NCBI RefSeq assembly: GCF_040219335.1
Contig: NZ_JAVJSQ010000025.1
Location: 1-64,000, forward strand
DNA from: Gimesia sp.
GTDB lineage: Bacteria > Planctomycetota > Planctomycetia > Planctomycetales > Planctomycetaceae
Direction: 5' to 3'
Length of the DNA: 64,000 nucleotides
Every line of letters begins with the position of its first letter. Position 1 is the stretch's first letter. The notes under the pieces are model-generated. The model was given only the letters and a program-made list of their open reading frames with translations, did not search any database and was not told the origin of the DNA. This document shows positions 1-8,638 of the stretch, piece after piece. The position numbers and the translations under genes are program-made.

Positions 1-391
1 AAGTTGAATGCGTGTTGGCGATCATCGTTTCAACCGGGGCTAACGCCCTGCGGCTAATTTTTAGACGCGATCGGTTGGTCGGTGAGTATCGGTTAATCAC
101 TCTAGCGCATTTGTTCTGTGGTCTCCTGTTGCCTGTGGCAAGCGTGGATTGCATTCGGGATCCCCCTCTTTGTTTTCACTGGTGGTTGATGTGCGCTGGT
201 TGTACGTCTGCTGTTGCTGCTGGTGCCGATCTGTATGATCTCCGGGTTGTTGTTCTGAGCGGAATGGCGCTGGCTACCGGTGTTGTATTCGGCGTCGACC
301 CTGATTACCGGCGGCTAGTGCCTTGCCGTTCACGGGGATGGTTCCCATGCGATATTTTCGAAGACAGCAGTGGAGGATGATGTCGTCTGGC

Positions 392-413
392 GGGCGGACA
401 CATGAGTCCGCCC
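392..413. repeat. GGGCGGAC palindrome, REP-like
   Basis: Perfect 8-bp inverted repeat (GGGCGGAC and GTCCGCCC) around a 6-base loop, followed by CCTACG. It looks like a short dispersed intergenic hairpin repeat. No other copy was found in this window, so the repeat status is inferred from its form. Confidence 0.45.
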
Positions 414-478
414 CTACGTCGTTCTTTCGCTTTGCTGTTGTTGCATCCTGGGGATTGGCGGCTGGGGGTCAAGACAGA

Positions 479-560
479 ATTTTGTCCCGATGTGGCCGGA
501 TTTTGTCCTGCTCTGTCCGGGATTTTGTCCTGGTTCGTCCGGGCTCTGTCCCGGTTTGCC
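479..560. repeat. Degenerate ~22-bp tandem repeat
   Basis: The string ATTTTGTCC starts at 479, 500 and 522, each time followed by a variable stretch ending in a CCGG-like block, and a fourth decayed unit (CTCTGTCCCGG) follows near 544. The period is 21-22 bases. Because it is not a multiple of three and lies in non-coding DNA, this is a non-coding tandem array, probably produced by slippage. Confidence 0.5.
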
Positions 561-1312
561 CTGAACTTTGGGAACGCAGATGGCACAGCGGTGCGAACAG
601 TTTGGGTGAAAACATGGTGAAAAACGATGCTGGTTCAGGTGCAGATGTATCACTGGTTCCGACTGTTTCCGTGAGCGCCGACCCGCCTCGCGCGCGAGCC
701 AGAAGGGAACCAGCATACGATTCGGAACGGGGCGATCAAGTTCAATTTCTGCAGGTGAAAGTGCAGGAAGTTCAGGGGAACGTTGCGACAGCAAAAAGAG
801 GTAAATTGAGTGCTGGGAACGGGATTTGACGCCCTGCAAGAGTTTGCACTCAGCGGGTGCAGGGTCTGCAGAATCTTTCAGGGTGCTGAGTCGATTCCTT
901 GTTCCCAGAGTGCGTCAGGGGGTTGGTTCAGGGAGTACAGATTTGTTTCATAAAAAAATAAAAGTGTGGTCGAACGGCCGAAATCAGAGGGGTGAAGCAG
1001 GTTGTTTGTTTACGATCAGGGCGTGAATTTCCTGAAAATCAGGGGGAATTCTCTGCATGGGACAGGAAGTGAAATTCGTCAAGTGAAGAATGACAGATTA
1101 TTGCGAACGGGTACGACGACTGTTCAGCATTGGGTGTTTTTCGAGTGCATTGGCATTGGATATGCATATTCTCGTCAGCAGTCCGGCAGGAACGGGTTTC
1201 TCCCGTGCTGTCATTTGAGGAACGAAATCATAGCTCATACCACTACTTCCTCACTTACCGACACTCCTGACCAACCTGCCCGGGGCTTAACATCAGAGGA
1301 ACATTTAAGACC

Positions 1313-2536
1313 ATGAAAAACACAATGACTGTCGCCAGTTTTCTGGCTCTGATTTCACTCTCGTTAACCGGTTGCGAATATCTCCCGCAAACGCACGCCG
1401 AATCTCACACCGCTGCGCCAGGTAAGGCACATGGCGAAGAACATGGGGAAGGTCACGCTGAAGAACATGGCGGTGCGCATGCAGAGTCTCACGGTGAGGG
1501 ACACGAAGAAGGGGGGCATCACCCGATACACAAGATTATTGTGACCACTCCGGTCAAAAAAGATGTGATCAGCACCCAGCAGTATGTCTGCCAGATTCAC
1601 TCCTGTCAGCACATCGAAGTCCGCGCCCTGGAAGGCGGTTACCTGGAAAAGATTAATATTAAAGAAGGACAGCACGTCAAGAAAGGAGATCTGCTGTTCA
1701 AGATCCTGCCGACGTTGTTCCAGGCCCGCATGGAATCAGAGCTGGCGGAAGCCAATCGCGTGCAGATTGAACTGGATAACGCACAGTCACTGCTGGATAA
1801 GGGGATCGTTTCATCACAGGAGATCGCGCTGAAGAAAGCGGAGCTGGCGAAAGCGCAAGCCAAAGTGCAACTGGCCCAGGCGGAACTGGGATTTACGAAT
1901 GTCAAAGCCCCCTTCGACGGGATTGTCGACCGCCAGCGGAATCAGCTGGGAAGTCTGATTGAAGAGGGAGACGTGCTGACGACCATGTCCGACAACAGTC
2001 TGATGTGGGTTTACTTTAACGTGCCCGAGGCACAGTACCTGGAGTACAAAGCCGAGCTGGATAAGGATGGCGGAAAATCGGACCATCTGCAGATCGAACT
2101 CAAACTGGCCAACGGCGAAATCTTTCCTCAAGAAGGGAAGATCGGTGCAATTGAAGCTGATTTTAATAACATGACAGGGAACATCCCTTTCCGCGCGGAT
2201 TTTTCGAATCCGGAAGGGTTGCTGCGTAACGGTCAGACCGGAACGATTTTGATACACCGCACCTTACAAAACATTCTCGTAATTCCTCAGAGAGCGACTT
2301 TCGAGATTCTCGCCAAACGTTATGCGTTCGTTGTTGATAAGGACAACGTTGTGCACCAGAGAGACATTGAGATCAAGGGCGAACAGGATGATATCTTCGT
2401 GCTCAAGAGTGGTCTCAAGGAAGGCGAGAAGATCATTCTCGAGGGTATTCGTCAGGTGAAGGATGGCGACAAGATCAAATACGATTTCCGTGACCCACAG
2501 GAAGTACTCAGTAACCTGAAATATCACGCGGAATAA
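1313..2536 (+). CDS. RND efflux periplasmic adaptor lipoprotein (HlyD/AcrA family)
   Basis: Membrane fusion protein that would link the inner-membrane RND pump encoded next to an outer-membrane channel. The 407-residue product starts with a lipoprotein signal (LSLTGC, lipid-carrying Cys21). A His/Glu/Gly-rich stretch (about residues 28-73) follows, then a lipoyl-like half (VRALEGGYLEKINIKEGQ), a coiled-coil hairpin (about 140-190), the second lipoyl half (FTNVKAPFDGIVDRQ) and beta-barrel and membrane-proximal domains. The start follows a purine-rich GAGGAA stretch. The permease gene begins 18 bases downstream, so the two form an operon. The His-rich stretch is unusual for a drug-efflux adaptor and suggests metal binding, but substrate cannot be told from sequence alone. 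Confidence 0.92.
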   Translation: MKNTMTVASFLALISLSLTGCEYLPQTHAESHTAAPGKAHGEEHGEGHAEEHGGAHAESHGEGHEEGGHHPIHKIIVTTPVKKDVISTQQYVCQIHSCQHIEVRALEGGYLEKINIKEGQHVKKGDLLFKILPTLFQARMESELAEANRVQIELDNAQSLLDKGIVSSQEIALKKAELAKAQAKVQLAQAELGFTNVKAPFDGIVDRQRNQLGSLIEEGDVLTTMSDNSLMWVYFNVPEAQYLEYKAELDKDGGKSDHLQIELKLANGEIFPQEGKIGAIEADFNNMTGNIPFRADFSNPEGLLRNGQTGTILIHRTLQNILVIPQRATFEILAKRYAFVVDKDNVVHQRDIEIKGEQDDIFVLKSGLKEGEKIILEGIRQVKDGDKIKYDFRDPQEVLSNLKYHAE

Positions 2537-2554
2537 GCAGGTAAGATCAATAAT

Positions 2555-5500
2555 ATGTTCGCTAAATTTCTACATCGCCCGGCATTGGCGATGGTCATCT
2601 CGCTGCTCATCCTGTTTATGGGTGGGCTGGCGATCACGGCCCTGCCAATTTCCCAGTTTCCGTCTGTCGCCCCACCGAGTGTGGTTGTGGCCGTCTCCTA
2701 TCCAGGTGCGAGTGCCAAAATTCTGGTTGACTCCACCCTGGTGATCCTGGAACGCGCCATCAACGGTGTACCCAACATGCGGTACATGAGCTCTGCCGCC
2801 ACCAGTGCGGGTGAAGCCACGATCAAGATCATCTTCGAACCGGGTACTGACCCGAACACGGCGGTCTTGAACGTGAATAACCGCATTCAGATGGTGAAGA
2901 ACCGTCTGCCCCCCATCGTGGAGCGTGAGGGGATTATCGTCATGCAGAACATGACGAGTATGTTGATGTACGTGAACGTCTACAGTAAAGACCCGAACGT
3001 CGACCAGAACTTCCTCTACAACTACACCACGGTGAACCTGCTCCCCGAAATTAAACGTATTCGCGGGGTGGGCCGGGCGAAGATTCTCGGTAACCGTGCG
3101 TATGCAATGCGGGTCGAACTGGATCTGGACCGGATGCGGGCCTATAAAATCTCTTCCGCAGACGTGATGGAGGCGATCAAAGAACAGAGTATGATCGGTT
3201 CTCCCGGGCGACTCGGTCAGGCGACGGGTACGACGTCGCAGACGATCGAGTACGTGTTGACCTGGGTCGGCCGTTACAATAAACCGGAGCAGTACGAGAA
3301 CATCATCCTGCGCGCGAACCCCAACGGGGAGATTCTGCGCTTAAAGGATGTGGCCAAGGTTAACCTGGGATCATCGTTCTACGACCTGTATTCGGACATC
3401 GACGGCTATCCTTCCGCGTCGATTGTGCTCAAGCAGATTCCGGGCTCTAACGCTGCGGACGTGATTGCGAAAGTGAAGGAGAAGCTGAAAGAGATCAAGA
3501 CGGAGTCATTCCCGCCGGGGATGGACTACGCGATTAGTTACGACGTTTCCAACTTCCTGGATGCTTCTATCGAGAAGGTGCTGCATACCCTGTTTGAAGC
3601 GTTTATCCTGGTGTCGCTGGTGGTCTTCCTGTTCCTGGGAGACTTCCGCAGTACGCTGATTCCGACGCTCGCGGTGCCTGTGTCGTTGATCGGGACCTTC
3701 TTCTTTATGAGTCTGTTCGGCATGTCGATCAACCTGATCACGCTGTTCGCACTGGTGCTGGCGATCGGGGTTGTGGTCGACGACGCGATCGTGGTGGTGG
3801 AAGCGGTGCACGAAAAGATGCACGCCAAGCATCTCTCGCCTTATGCAGCTACCAAGGAAGTGATCGGGGAAATCAGCGGTGCGATCATCGCGATTACCCT
3901 GGTGATGACCTCCGTGTTTATTCCGGTGACCTTCATGCCCGGGGCGGTGGGTGTGTTCTATCGTCAGTTCGCATTGACGATGGCGATGTCGATTGTGCTG
4001 TCCGGTGTGGTTGCGTTGACACTGACGCCGGTGTTGTGTGCGATGATTCTCAAGCCGCATATCGGCTATGTCGAACAGAAGGGGATCGTCGGTCTGATTA
4101 ACCGCCTGCTCAAGAAGATCAGCGGCCGGTATGCTTTTGTGCTGCGGGGACTGCTGTGTGTCTTCCTCGGTGCCGCGGTCGGATATGGCGTTTACGAACT
4201 GCTGCATGTGGAGATCGTGCACGAAGTGCTTTCGGAGCAGGTTGAACTGACGCATATGCGGACCGTGATTATCGGGGTCGTGATGGCGGTGTTGTTCGCC
4301 TTTACGTTCCGGGCGGTCTTCTCCGGCAGTGAACCCAATGAGAAGAAAAAGAAGGGGCCGATCGGCATCTTTCTATACTACTTCGACCGGGGTGTGGACA
4401 AGGTGACGAATGCGTTTACCTGGATTGTGGGTCTGATCATCACCCGGCGAATCTTCACCATGATTGTGATTGGTGTCTTCGGTTACGGGATTTTGCTGGT
4501 CAACGAAGTGCTGCCCTCCGGGTTCATTCCTCTGGAAGACCAGGGGGTGATCTACGGGATTATCCAGACGCCCCCCGGTTCAACGCTGGAGTATACGAAC
4601 TCGAAGTCGCATGAACTGCAGAAGATCTGTGAAGAGTTCGATGAAATTACTTCGGTGACTTCACTGGCGGGTTACGAAATTCTGACGGAAGGTCGTGGTT
4701 CCAACGCGGGTACCTGTCTGATTAACCTGAAGCCCTGGTCCGAGCGGAAGCTGACTTCGAAAGAGATCATCGAAGAGCTCGAACAGAAAGGGCGGTCGAT
4801 TGCCAACGTGAAGCTCGAATTCTTCGAGCCGCCTGCGGTGCCCGGTTTCGGTGCAGCCGGTGGTTTCTCGCTCTGTCTGCTCGATAAGACCAACAGTGGC
4901 GACTACGACGCATTCGGAAAAATCACCGAGAACTTCCTGGCGGAACTGGGTAAGCGGAAAGAGTTGAAGGGGCTGTTTACCTTCTTCGCGAATAACTATC
5001 CGCAGTACGAAGTTGTGATTGATAATGACGTGGCGATGCAGAAGGGGGTCTCGATTGCAGACGCGATGGAAAACCTTTCGATTGTCGTGGGTAGTACCTG
5101 GGAGCAGGGTTTCATTCGCTTCGGACAGTTCTACAAAGTGTATGTGCAGTCCGCGCCGGAGTTTCGTCGGTATCCTGAAGACCTGCGGAACATGTTCGTC
5201 AAAAACGATGAAGGAGAGATGGTACCTTACTCAGCGTTTATGAAGATCAAGAAGATGCAGGGGATGAACGAAATCAACCGTTATAACCTGTATACGACGG
5301 CGATTATTCAGGGAGCTCCTTCTACGGGTTACAGTTCCGGTCAGGCGATCGATGCGATTAAGGAAGTGGCGGAAAAGACGCTACCTCACGGATATGGTAT
5401 CGGCTGGCAGGGGCTGGCGTACGACGAGGCCAGCAAGGGGAATACGGCGATCTACATTTTTGCGATCGTGGTGATCTTTGTGTACCTGGTGCTGGTGGGT

Positions 5501-6025
5501 CAGTACGAGAGTTTCATTCTGCCGCTGGCGGTAATCGTTTCGCTGCCCGTCGGTCTGTTTGGTTCGTTCCTGATGTTAAAGTCGATGGGCCTGGCCAACG
5601 ATGTGTACTGTCAGATTGGTCTGGTCATGCTGGTGGGTCTGTTGGGTAAGAACGCGATTTTGATTATTGAATTCGCGGTACAACGACGCCAGGAAGGACT
5701 GAGCCTCAAAGATGCGGGGGTCGAAGGTGGTAAGCTGCGATTCCGGCCGATCGTGATGACGTCGTTTGCGTTTATCGCTGGTCTGGTTCCCCTGGTACGA
5801 GCTACGGGACCGGGTGCCATCGGTAACCGAACGATTGGTACCACGGCGGTCGGCGGGATGCTCATGGGGACCCTGATCGGGGTGTTTGTGATCCCCGGTC
5901 TGTACTATCTGTTCGCCAAGATGTCTGACGGGAAGAAGCTCATTAAGGATGAGCATGATGAACCGCTCAGCGAGTTGGTCGAGCACAGGAGTCACCACGA
6001 TCACTACGACGAACCCGAGCATTAA
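2555..6025 (+). CDS. RND efflux permease (AcrB/HAE1-type)
   Basis: Proton-driven inner-membrane pump. The 1156-residue product begins with the family-typical MFAKFLHRPALAMVISLLI and carries the usual two halves: TM1, porter loops, a TM2-6 block with the conserved GVVVDDAIVVVEAV segment (Asp pair used in proton relay), then the second half ending in a multi-helix bundle. It is about 100 residues longer than common HAE1 pumps (about 1040). Extra length sits between the halves, at about residues 530-610, where two additional hydrophobic stretches (FVLRGLLCVFLGAAVGYGVY and VIIGVVMAVLFAFTFRAVF) flank a short loop. The C-terminal tail is rich in His, Asp and Glu, like the N-terminal stretch of its adaptor. 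A strong terminator follows the gene. Confidence 0.95.
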   Translation: MFAKFLHRPALAMVISLLILFMGGLAITALPISQFPSVAPPSVVVAVSYPGASAKILVDSTLVILERAINGVPNMRYMSSAATSAGEATIKIIFEPGTDPNTAVLNVNNRIQMVKNRLPPIVEREGIIVMQNMTSMLMYVNVYSKDPNVDQNFLYNYTTVNLLPEIKRIRGVGRAKILGNRAYAMRVELDLDRMRAYKISSADVMEAIKEQSMIGSPGRLGQATGTTSQTIEYVLTWVGRYNKPEQYENIILRANPNGEILRLKDVAKVNLGSSFYDLYSDIDGYPSASIVLKQIPGSNAADVIAKVKEKLKEIKTESFPPGMDYAISYDVSNFLDASIEKVLHTLFEAFILVSLVVFLFLGDFRSTLIPTLAVPVSLIGTFFFMSLFGMSINLITLFALVLAIGVVVDDAIVVVEAVHEKMHAKHLSPYAATKEVIGEISGAIIAITLVMTSVFIPVTFMPGAVGVFYRQFALTMAMSIVLSGVVALTLTPVLCAMILKPHIGYVEQKGIVGLINRLLKKISGRYAFVLRGLLCVFLGAAVGYGVYELLHVEIVHEVLSEQVELTHMRTVIIGVVMAVLFAFTFRAVFSGSEPNEKKKKGPIGIFLYYFDRGVDKVTNAFTWIVGLIITRRIFTMIVIGVFGYGILLVNEVLPSGFIPLEDQGVIYGIIQTPPGSTLEYTNSKSHELQKICEEFDEITSVTSLAGYEILTEGRGSNAGTCLINLKPWSERKLTSKEIIEELEQKGRSIANVKLEFFEPPAVPGFGAAGGFSLCLLDKTNSGDYDAFGKITENFLAELGKRKELKGLFTFFANNYPQYEVVIDNDVAMQKGVSIADAMENLSIVVGSTWEQGFIRFGQFYKVYVQSAPEFRRYPEDLRNMFVKNDEGEMVPYSAFMKIKKMQGMNEINRYNLYTTAIIQGAPSTGYSSGQAIDAIKEVAEKTLPHGYGIGWQGLAYDEASKGNTAIYIFAIVVIFVYLVLVGQYESFILPLAVIVSLPVGLFGSFLMLKSMGLANDVYCQIGLVMLVGLLGKNAILIIEFAVQRRQEGLSLKDAGVEGGKLRFRPIVMTSFAFIAGLVPLVRATGPGAIGNRTIGTTAVGGMLMGTLIGVFVIPGLYYLFAKMSDGKKLIKDEHDEPLSELVEHRSHHDHYDEPEH

Positions 6026-6058
6026 CGGGTCTGAGAGGTTCGTGTAAACAGGAGAGAA

Positions 6059-6109
6059 CGCACGGTGCTGGACCACAAATATCTGGTTCAGCGCCGTGCG
6101 TGTTTTTTT
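6059..6109 (+). terminator. Rho-independent terminator after the RND permease
   Basis: A 17-base arm (CGCACGGTGCTGGACCA) pairs with TGGTTCAGCGCCGTGCG at 6084-6100 with few mismatches, followed by TGTTTTTTTG. It closes the adaptor-permease operon, so the TolC-type gene at 6690 is transcribed separately or by read-through. Confidence 0.9.
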
Positions 6110-6689
6110 GTGTAAGGCACATCAATCAGTACAAAAACTCTGATTTTCAAATGTGAAACTGTATCGATTACGCAAGCTATTCCTGAGTCGCTTGGGCGTT
6201 AAACGAAACGCCTGCACGCTTTCCTCATGCGTGTCAAGAGGCGGAAAAGTTTGACAGGCTTTCCTGATTGTATCTTTCTGCGAACGTCCTACAGGTTGTC
6301 CTGAGACGTGGGGGCAGGCCGCAAACTCAACACAGCTTCTGCAGGCGTAACCTCGTCATTTCAGCGCGAAAAGAATTCACAAGTGACAGTCATATCCCGC
6401 ACTTACACGGGAAGAGCCTGTATTGCAGTACGACGCTTTCGTTGATGCTGTTATGTGAATTTAAATTACTGCAGGCAATATAGTGGATTGCATGATTCTG
6501 TGGTCTGCAGCGAACTAACTGCCGATAACAATTGAGACGGCTCTCAAGATACCCGCCTCGTTTCAGCTGTCTCGGTTCGATTGTTTTGATCGGATCCATC
6601 CGGAAGGATTTCGGATATTCTCCGGGGCGGATGCTACTGTATTCCCCCCGAAAGAAGCGAGATGATTCTAGTTTCACTGTTTCACAGGA
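6110..6689. other. Intergenic region upstream of the TolC-type gene
   Basis: About 580 bases without a credible gene. Small frames here have no ribosome binding site or recognisable content. It must hold the promoter of the following gene if the preceding terminator is efficient. A TTGACA box at about 6251 is visible, but no well-spaced -10 box follows it. Confidence 0.5.
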
Positions 6690-8519
6690 ATGACGACAGT
6701 CGCAGGGTGCAGAATAATGAGATGGAACTCCCCCACTGTTTTTTTAAATAACGCAATCCAGCAACCGCATGTGCTTGCTTTGGCGCTGGTCTGCAGCATG
6801 CTGCTGCTTTCAGGGTGTCAGATCCCGGATCTGTTTGGTGCGTCTGAAGGAGCGCCTCTGCCGGATGACTTCAGCGGGAGAGCAAGTGTCGACAGCTCCG
6901 CTGACGTGGGCATCAAGGAATTCTTTGAAGACCCAACGCTGACCTTTCTGATTGGTCAGGGGCTGGCATCGAACCAGGAACTGCAGATCCGCAACTGGGA
7001 AGTCCAGGTCGCCAGTAATGAAGTCCTGTCGCGACGAGGTGCTTATCTTCCCTTCGTTACGGTCGGAGCCGATGGTGGTTTTGATCGGACCAGTCGCTTC
7101 ACTCCCCTGGGAGCCGCTGAGGATCAGTTGACCTACCCGGGTTCAGGCGGTGCAAATTTCCCGGATCCTCTGGGGAACGTAAGACTGTCTGCGAATCTAT
7201 TATGGCGGATTGACGTCTGGCGTGAATTGAGAAACGCCCGCGATGCTGCAGAACAGCGTTTGTGCGAAGCGATTGAACTGCGGAACTATTTCGTGACCCA
7301 GCTGGTGGCTGAGGTCGCGGACAATTACTACGAACTGGCTGCTCTGGATCAGCGACTGGTCTATCTGAATCAGACCATCGAGCTGCAGAAGAAGAGCCTG
7401 GAAGTAGCGAAATTCCAGAAGGATGCGGCTCGGGGAACCGAACTGGGTGTGCAGCGATTCCTGGCGGAAGTTCGTAAAAACGAGAGTGAAAAGCTGATCG
7501 TGAGTCAGCGGATTATTGAAGTCGAGAACAAAATCAACTTCCTCGTTGGTCGTTATCCACAGGCAGTGGACCGGGTTGGCTGGGATTTCATCAAGCTCGA
7601 TTCGCAGCCTTTGCACGTCGGTGTTCCCTCACAGCTGCTGTTGAATCGTCGTGATATTCAGGCTGCGGAACGCGAAGTAGCTGCTTCCGGTCTGGATGTG
7701 CTGGTCGCCCGGGCCCGTTTCTTCCCCCGGTTTGATATTACTGCCAGCGTGGGATACGAGGCTTTCAATCCTCGTTACCTGTTTGATCCGGGTGCATTCA
7801 TTGCGAATGCCGCCGGTGGTCTGGTCGCACCGCTGCTTAACAAGAAAGCCATCCAGGCGGATTACAAAAATGCGAATGCCCGCCAGATCCAGGCGATCTA
7901 CCATTATCAGCGGACTGTGCTGAATGCATTCACAGAAGTCGCGAACGGCATCTCTAAAGTCGAGAAATACCGTTCCAGTGTCGAGCTCAAGCATAGTCAG
8001 GTGAAAGCCCTCGAAGAATCTGTCTCGGTGGCGACTCAGTTGTTCCAGAACGCCCGGGCGGAATACATCGACGTGTTGTTCTCGCAGCGTGACCTGCTCG
8101 AAGCAAGAACCGACCTGATTGAGACTAAGCAGCAGCAGTTGTCTGCGATCGTCAATACCTATCAGGCTCTCGGTGGTGGTTTCCTGATGTCGAATGCCGG
8201 CGAAGTGTATGACGAACACTTCACCCCGGAGCCGCCTCAAATGGACGGTGGTATGGGTGTGCCTCCCGTACCGGATAATTTCGATATGACATCGGCCTCG
8301 GGTAAAGCCAGCCTGATGACAGGTTCGGAAGACCAGGTACCGCCGGCTGCTACCGTCACGGAAATCGTGCTGCCACCCGCGCCTGCACCGGGTAAAGTCA
8401 GTCTGGAATCAGTTCAGACTGAGGACGAGTCGCAACCGCCTTCACTGGGCGAGGTCAGTCTGACACCGCCGGTCGGGGATGCGGCACTGCCTCCTTCGCT
8501 GCGTGAGGACAGTCTGTAG
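6690..8519 (+). CDS. TolC/NodT-family outer-membrane efflux lipoprotein
   Basis: Outer-membrane channel partner for the RND pump. The 609-residue product has a hydrophobic leader ending in LLLSGC (lipobox, Cys at about residue 43) and two repeats of the outer-membrane efflux domain (about 60-280 and 300-510), with the long alpha-helical segments expected of TolC tunnels. The C-terminal about 110 residues are a Pro/Ser/Glu-rich tail with repeated blocks (GKVSL, GEVSL, REDSL) not normal for the family. An internal ATG at 6717 would give a more usual signal-peptide length and is an equally good start. It is separated from the permease by a terminator and about 660 bases. Confidence 0.9.
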   Translation: MTTVAGCRIMRWNSPTVFLNNAIQQPHVLALALVCSMLLLSGCQIPDLFGASEGAPLPDDFSGRASVDSSADVGIKEFFEDPTLTFLIGQGLASNQELQIRNWEVQVASNEVLSRRGAYLPFVTVGADGGFDRTSRFTPLGAAEDQLTYPGSGGANFPDPLGNVRLSANLLWRIDVWRELRNARDAAEQRLCEAIELRNYFVTQLVAEVADNYYELAALDQRLVYLNQTIELQKKSLEVAKFQKDAARGTELGVQRFLAEVRKNESEKLIVSQRIIEVENKINFLVGRYPQAVDRVGWDFIKLDSQPLHVGVPSQLLLNRRDIQAAEREVAASGLDVLVARARFFPRFDITASVGYEAFNPRYLFDPGAFIANAAGGLVAPLLNKKAIQADYKNANARQIQAIYHYQRTVLNAFTEVANGISKVEKYRSSVELKHSQVKALEESVSVATQLFQNARAEYIDVLFSQRDLLEARTDLIETKQQQLSAIVNTYQALGGGFLMSNAGEVYDEHFTPEPPQMDGGMGVPPVPDNFDMTSASGKASLMTGSEDQVPPAATVTEIVLPPAPAPGKVSLESVQTEDESQPPSLGEVSLTPPVGDAALPPSLREDSL

Positions 8520-8539
8520 TCCGAGAGTAAGAAAACGAC

Positions 8540-8588
8540 AACGCCTGGTGAGACGGATCACTTCCTGTTTCACCAGGCGTTATTTTTG
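8540..8588 (+). terminator. Rho-independent terminator after the TolC-type gene
   Basis: Twelve-base stem AACGCCTGGTGA / TCACCAGGCGTT (arms 8540-8551 and 8570-8581) with an 18-base loop and a following ATTTTTG run. It lies between two convergent operons. The complementary strand has a weaker T run (GTCGTTTTC), so it may also stop leftward transcripts from the secretion operon. Confidence 0.85.
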
Positions 8589-8638
8589 ATTAGAACAGCT
8601 GGCCTTATAGGAACATCGTTCGCATCCAACGGTAAATC

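Larger units (their letters stand above)
1..1312. other. Non-coding region upstream of the RND efflux genes
   Basis: No open frame here looks like a real protein: the frames overlap on both strands, have low-complexity composition and lack ribosome binding sites. The stretch holds a short palindrome (392-413), degenerate 22-bp tandem units (479-560), and segments that resemble 37060-37450 elsewhere in the window (a block near 25-58 and another at about 580-750). The last 100 bases should contain the promoter and leader of the adaptor gene at 1313, but I cannot name promoter boxes with confidence. Confidence 0.6.

Noticed and set aside
305-839. Overlapping ORFs on both strands near the window start
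   Set aside because: They cover tandem and dispersed repeats, overlap each other in several frames and have low-complexity products.
3506-4255. Long leftward open frame of 249 codons inside the RND permease gene
   Set aside because: It lies antisense to a well-supported coding region, is very rich in Arg, His and Gln as expected of a shadow frame, and has no ribosome binding site or recognisable domain.
1313-8519. RND efflux genes as part of the SecA-like export system
   Set aside because: They are on the opposite strand, separated by two terminators, and have their own TolC-type factor; their composition fits an ordinary tripartite efflux pump.
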